Source of the DNA: Gigaspora margarita
Taxonomy: Eukaryota; Glomeromycota; Glomeromycetes; Diversisporales; Gigasporaceae
Direction: 5' to 3'
NCBI GenBank assembly: GCA_009809945.1
Contig: WTPW01000864.1
Coordinates: forward strand, 165,762-229,761
Length of the DNA stretch: 64,000 nucleotides
Numbering within the stretch: the stretch's first letter is position 1; each line of letters begins with the position of its first letter. A program made the position numbers and the translations under genes. This document shows, piece by piece, positions 61,395-64,000 of the stretch. Under the pieces are notes generated by a model. The model was not told where the DNA came from. It ran no database searches and saw only the letters and a list, made by a program, of their open reading frames with translations.

Positions 61395-61760
61395 ACAAAC
61401 AAACTTCACTGACAACTATTTCACTGACAGCCATTTCGTTAACACAATTTAGGTTAGGTTAGAGATGGTAAATGTGATGATTAAAATCAAAAATATTCTC
61501 CTATTTTTTTAATTACGTAATAAAAAACCGTCCCTAGTTATAGTTAGCGTTGGCTAGGTATAAATTGTTGACGAAATGGCTGTCGACGAATTTTACCAGA
61601 ATCGATCCCACTTTGTATAACATATATTGTATAAAAAAAAATTTCATTTTGCCAACTTACACTTAGCCAACACTAACTATAAATTGCCTAACCTAAATTA
61701 AATAAACTTTGCTGGTGAAAATGTTGTCGGTAAAAAATAGTTGTCAGTCATACTTTATAA
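61395..61760. mobile_element. Foldback MITE downstream of HEI10
   Basis: CACTGACAACTATTTCACTG at the left recurs inverted near 61725-61755 (ACTGACAACTATTTTTTACC). TTAGGTTAGG words and TAGTTAGCGTTGGCTA also have inverted partners within it. From 60910 to 61394 only AT-rich 3' flank of HEI10. Confidence 0.65.
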
Positions 61761-62055
61761 TACTGTGTTGTCATGGGATAGGAACACGGAAAGCGGACTG
61801 TCCGGGACGGAAGGTTAGTCTGGGTAACATATGAAGATCAAATTCTTATTATAAATTTTGATATTATTGTTTAATCAATTTTTTTTGACGATTTCGGATC
61901 TATAATAAATTTCGATATTATTGTTAATCTTTTTTTTTGACGATTTTTATTGATGATTATAAAAATAATTTATCAAACTAGTGTTTGAACCCGTTTAAAA
62001 AAATCTTACCCGGATTATCCACGAGTGATCATCCGGGTTATCTGGATTATCCGGA

Positions 62056-62970
62056 TACAGTACCCGCCGTAAGTATCCGACCCCAGGTAACTTTCTATAG
62101 AGGATTTGAAGCGATTTGAAATTTTTTCTAGCAAAAGAATAGCATAAAAACTGATCATCCATACTTTTTGTAGATGATAAAACATCCGTGTTGGGTACCT
62201 ATAGCAAAAATTGCCATACTCATCACGAACATACATCGTAGCCCACATTTTTTTTTTTAAATTAATATAAATTTTCTGACAACGATGCAGTCAATCTGAT
62301 CACATCATTATCAAAATATTTTTGTTTAAATTTTGTCAGAATCAAATAATTATTTGATTTTTTCTTAAATTTTCAGCCATGATATTTTGAGACCAGCCTA
62401 ACCCATATCAATGTTTGAGGCCTCTTTTGAATTCTACAAGACCGTAGAAGTCAAAAGAGCCCTTAAACATTGAGTTTTAATGTTTAAAGGCTTTTTTGAA
62501 TTCTACATGCATATAGAATTCAAAAGAGCCCTTAAACATTAAAATTGATCACATGATTGTCAAAATATATGCATTTTAAGTTTTTTAAAAAATTTTGTTT
62601 CAACACCTTACTAATGTTAATAATTAACTAAATTTTAAATGAAAATATCTTAGCATTGACATGATCAATTTTAATGTTTGATGGCTCTTTTTAATTCTAC
62701 ATAAATGTAGAATTAAAAAGAGCCATCAAACATTAAAATTGATCATGTCAATGCAAAGATATTTTTATTTAAAAATTTAGGGGTAATTATCATATGTAAA
62801 AACACATAAACTTTATGATTATGTGATATTCTGATATAGAGGTTTATCAGTCACAAAAAAAATATGGATGATCTACAGCTGTGACACTCTTTATGCACTG
62901 TAAGTTTTAAGGCATTACAACTTAACTCTAGGAAGTTACTGGGGGTTGGATACTTATGGCAGGCACTGTA
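62056..62970. mobile_element. TA-flanked TIR element, 915 bp
   Basis: TACAGTACCCGCCGTAAGTA and, inverted, TACAGTGCCTGCCATAAGTA; the similarity continues through CC(G/A)ACCCC(A/C)(G/A)G for about 45 bp. The TA target is included at each end. Three related hairpins lie inside (62403-62766). A 77-codon minus-strand open frame overlaps the left end but crosses the element border. Confidence 0.8.
62403..62766. repeat. Three hairpins sharing one stem sequence
   Basis: Hairpins at about 62403-62465, 62470-62545 and 62642-62766 share the stem word around TTAATGTTT and GGCTCTTTTTAATTCTAC. The third has arms of about 61 bp with a single mismatch and a one-base loop. These would form strong RNA or cruciform stems. 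Confidence 0.85.
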
Positions 62971-63253
62971 GTAGAATATAATAAACTTAGTTTTTATACA
63001 TAGTTCAATATATAAATTTATGAGTATATATAGTAAGTGATTGATTACAACTAAACAAATTATTTAAAACTATATAATAAACTATTGGTTTTTTAACTTT
63101 TTTAAAATAAATTTCTTAAAAGTTATCATATTAAAAAGTCAAAACTACTTTTGAAAATTATTATTTTCAATATGTTGCTAGTTTATGTATTATCTCTAGA
63201 TATCAAAGGTTTTTTTATTTTCTATACCGTACGTACAATTTCCAAATATGATT

Positions 63254-63598
63254 TACAACTATTATCATAATTCTTGGAACACCTGATAAAAATGGTCTAA
63301 ATTATTTTTTAGCCAATTCGATTACGTTTGTGATTTCAGTATGATTAGTATATAGAAACTATTTTTGTATCACTTATTCTACAGTTAACACCTAAGCATT
63401 TGGCAATTTTTCAATTTGATAATTACTTGTTAGCGAAGTTGCTTTGAAAGGATAATATTTCTGTATTCATTATAAATGTATATACTATATATATCTAATA
63501 TGTATTAGTGTCATAATATTTATACACATTAGTTACAGTTCCTAAAAATCATTCGCTAATTTTTATCAGATGTTCCAGGAATTATGATAATAGCTATA
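63254..63598. mobile_element. TIR MITE, 345 bp
   Basis: TACAACTATTATCATAATTC and, inverted, TATAGCTATTATCATAATTC, continuing into TGGAACA(C/T)CTGATAAAAAT, a terminal repeat of about 40 bp with a likely TA target. Nothing gene-like follows to 64000. Confidence 0.82.
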
Positions 63599-64000
63599 AT
63601 AAAACCATAGGCTTTACAATTGCAGAACTGGTTAATTAATGCTATAAATAATTGTATATATATATAAATTAGTATATGAATTAACGGGTTATAGCACCAA
63701 CAGATTTTTACTGATCTGCAATCAACAGTACAAACAACCTAGTCCTGACTAATAAAATTGATGTCATTCAAATTGCTAATCCTTCTTCAAAAAAAATAGT
63801 AACCAAAAAATACTATTTTAAAATATTAATTCAAAACAAGCTAAACACTTCCACGTTGTTAAAATTTTTGTAAATTTAATTTTAAAAAAATAATAGAGAT
63901 TGGAAATTAGAACAATTTTATAAGTAAACATGAAATTTGGCTGCTTCATATATACTATTAAACCAAAAAATTTGGCTGCTTTAAATATAAGAAATTTGGC

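Noticed and set aside
62015..62248. 77-codon minus-strand open frame
   Set aside because: Crosses the border of the TIR element at 62056 and matches nothing I recognise; probably chance.

Overview
This is a eukaryotic nuclear window, very AT-rich, with intron-bearing genes and a dense load of small transposons. The three real genes and the gene remnants look like an arbuscular mycorrhizal fungus (Glomeromycotina, Rhizophagus/Gigaspora-like): a lysine/glutamate-rich multigene-family protein of a type common in these genomes, a fungal-type Trs65, a DDE transposase remnant and the tail of an expanded kinase family. The genus cannot be settled from this sequence. No CRISPR array, rRNA gene or functional tRNA gene was seen.

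Layout. 1-1046: 5' part of a two-exon gene on the minus strand, running off the window. About 1.15-49.8 kb: a repeat-filled compartment with almost no intact genes, holding telescoped hAT-like elements (3.9-8.0 kb), a tRNA-derived SINE (8.1-8.7), foldback elements (8.8-9.8, 10.9-11.9), a DDE transposase pseudogene broken by a SINE that is itself broken by a foldback element, a retroposon and a MITE (12.5-18.0), a TAA-flanked 5-kb composite (24.4-29.5), a kinase pseudogene tail (33.8-34.2), a 983-bp hairpin element (37.9-38.8), a 3.1-kb giant palindrome (40.6-43.7) and a full-length SINE (43.8-44.7). About 49.8-61 kb: a gene-bearing compartment with many more CpG-containing words, and a divergent pair, TRS65 (minus, 57054-54105, 7 exons) and HEI10 (plus, 58699-60909, 11 exons). 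61.3-64 kb: repeats again.

The genes. Trs65 is a subunit of the TRAPPII vesicle-tethering complex at the late Golgi. HEI10 (CCNB1IP1) is a RING protein that marks meiotic crossover sites. All eight RING zinc ligands are present once the introns are removed, including a 12-nt exon carrying the His-Ile-Phe-Cys motif. An intact HEI10 matters because these fungi have long been described as lacking a visible sexual stage. The two genes share a 1.6-kb divergent intergenic region but have no evident functional link.

Main hunting results: a five-layer insertion stack whose target-site duplications give its history; tRNA-derived SINEs with different heads and tails that share a central domain of about 145 bp; a palindromic module shared by several otherwise different elements; two very large inverted repeats; and a heptad array of CDK-type sites in the HEI10 tail.
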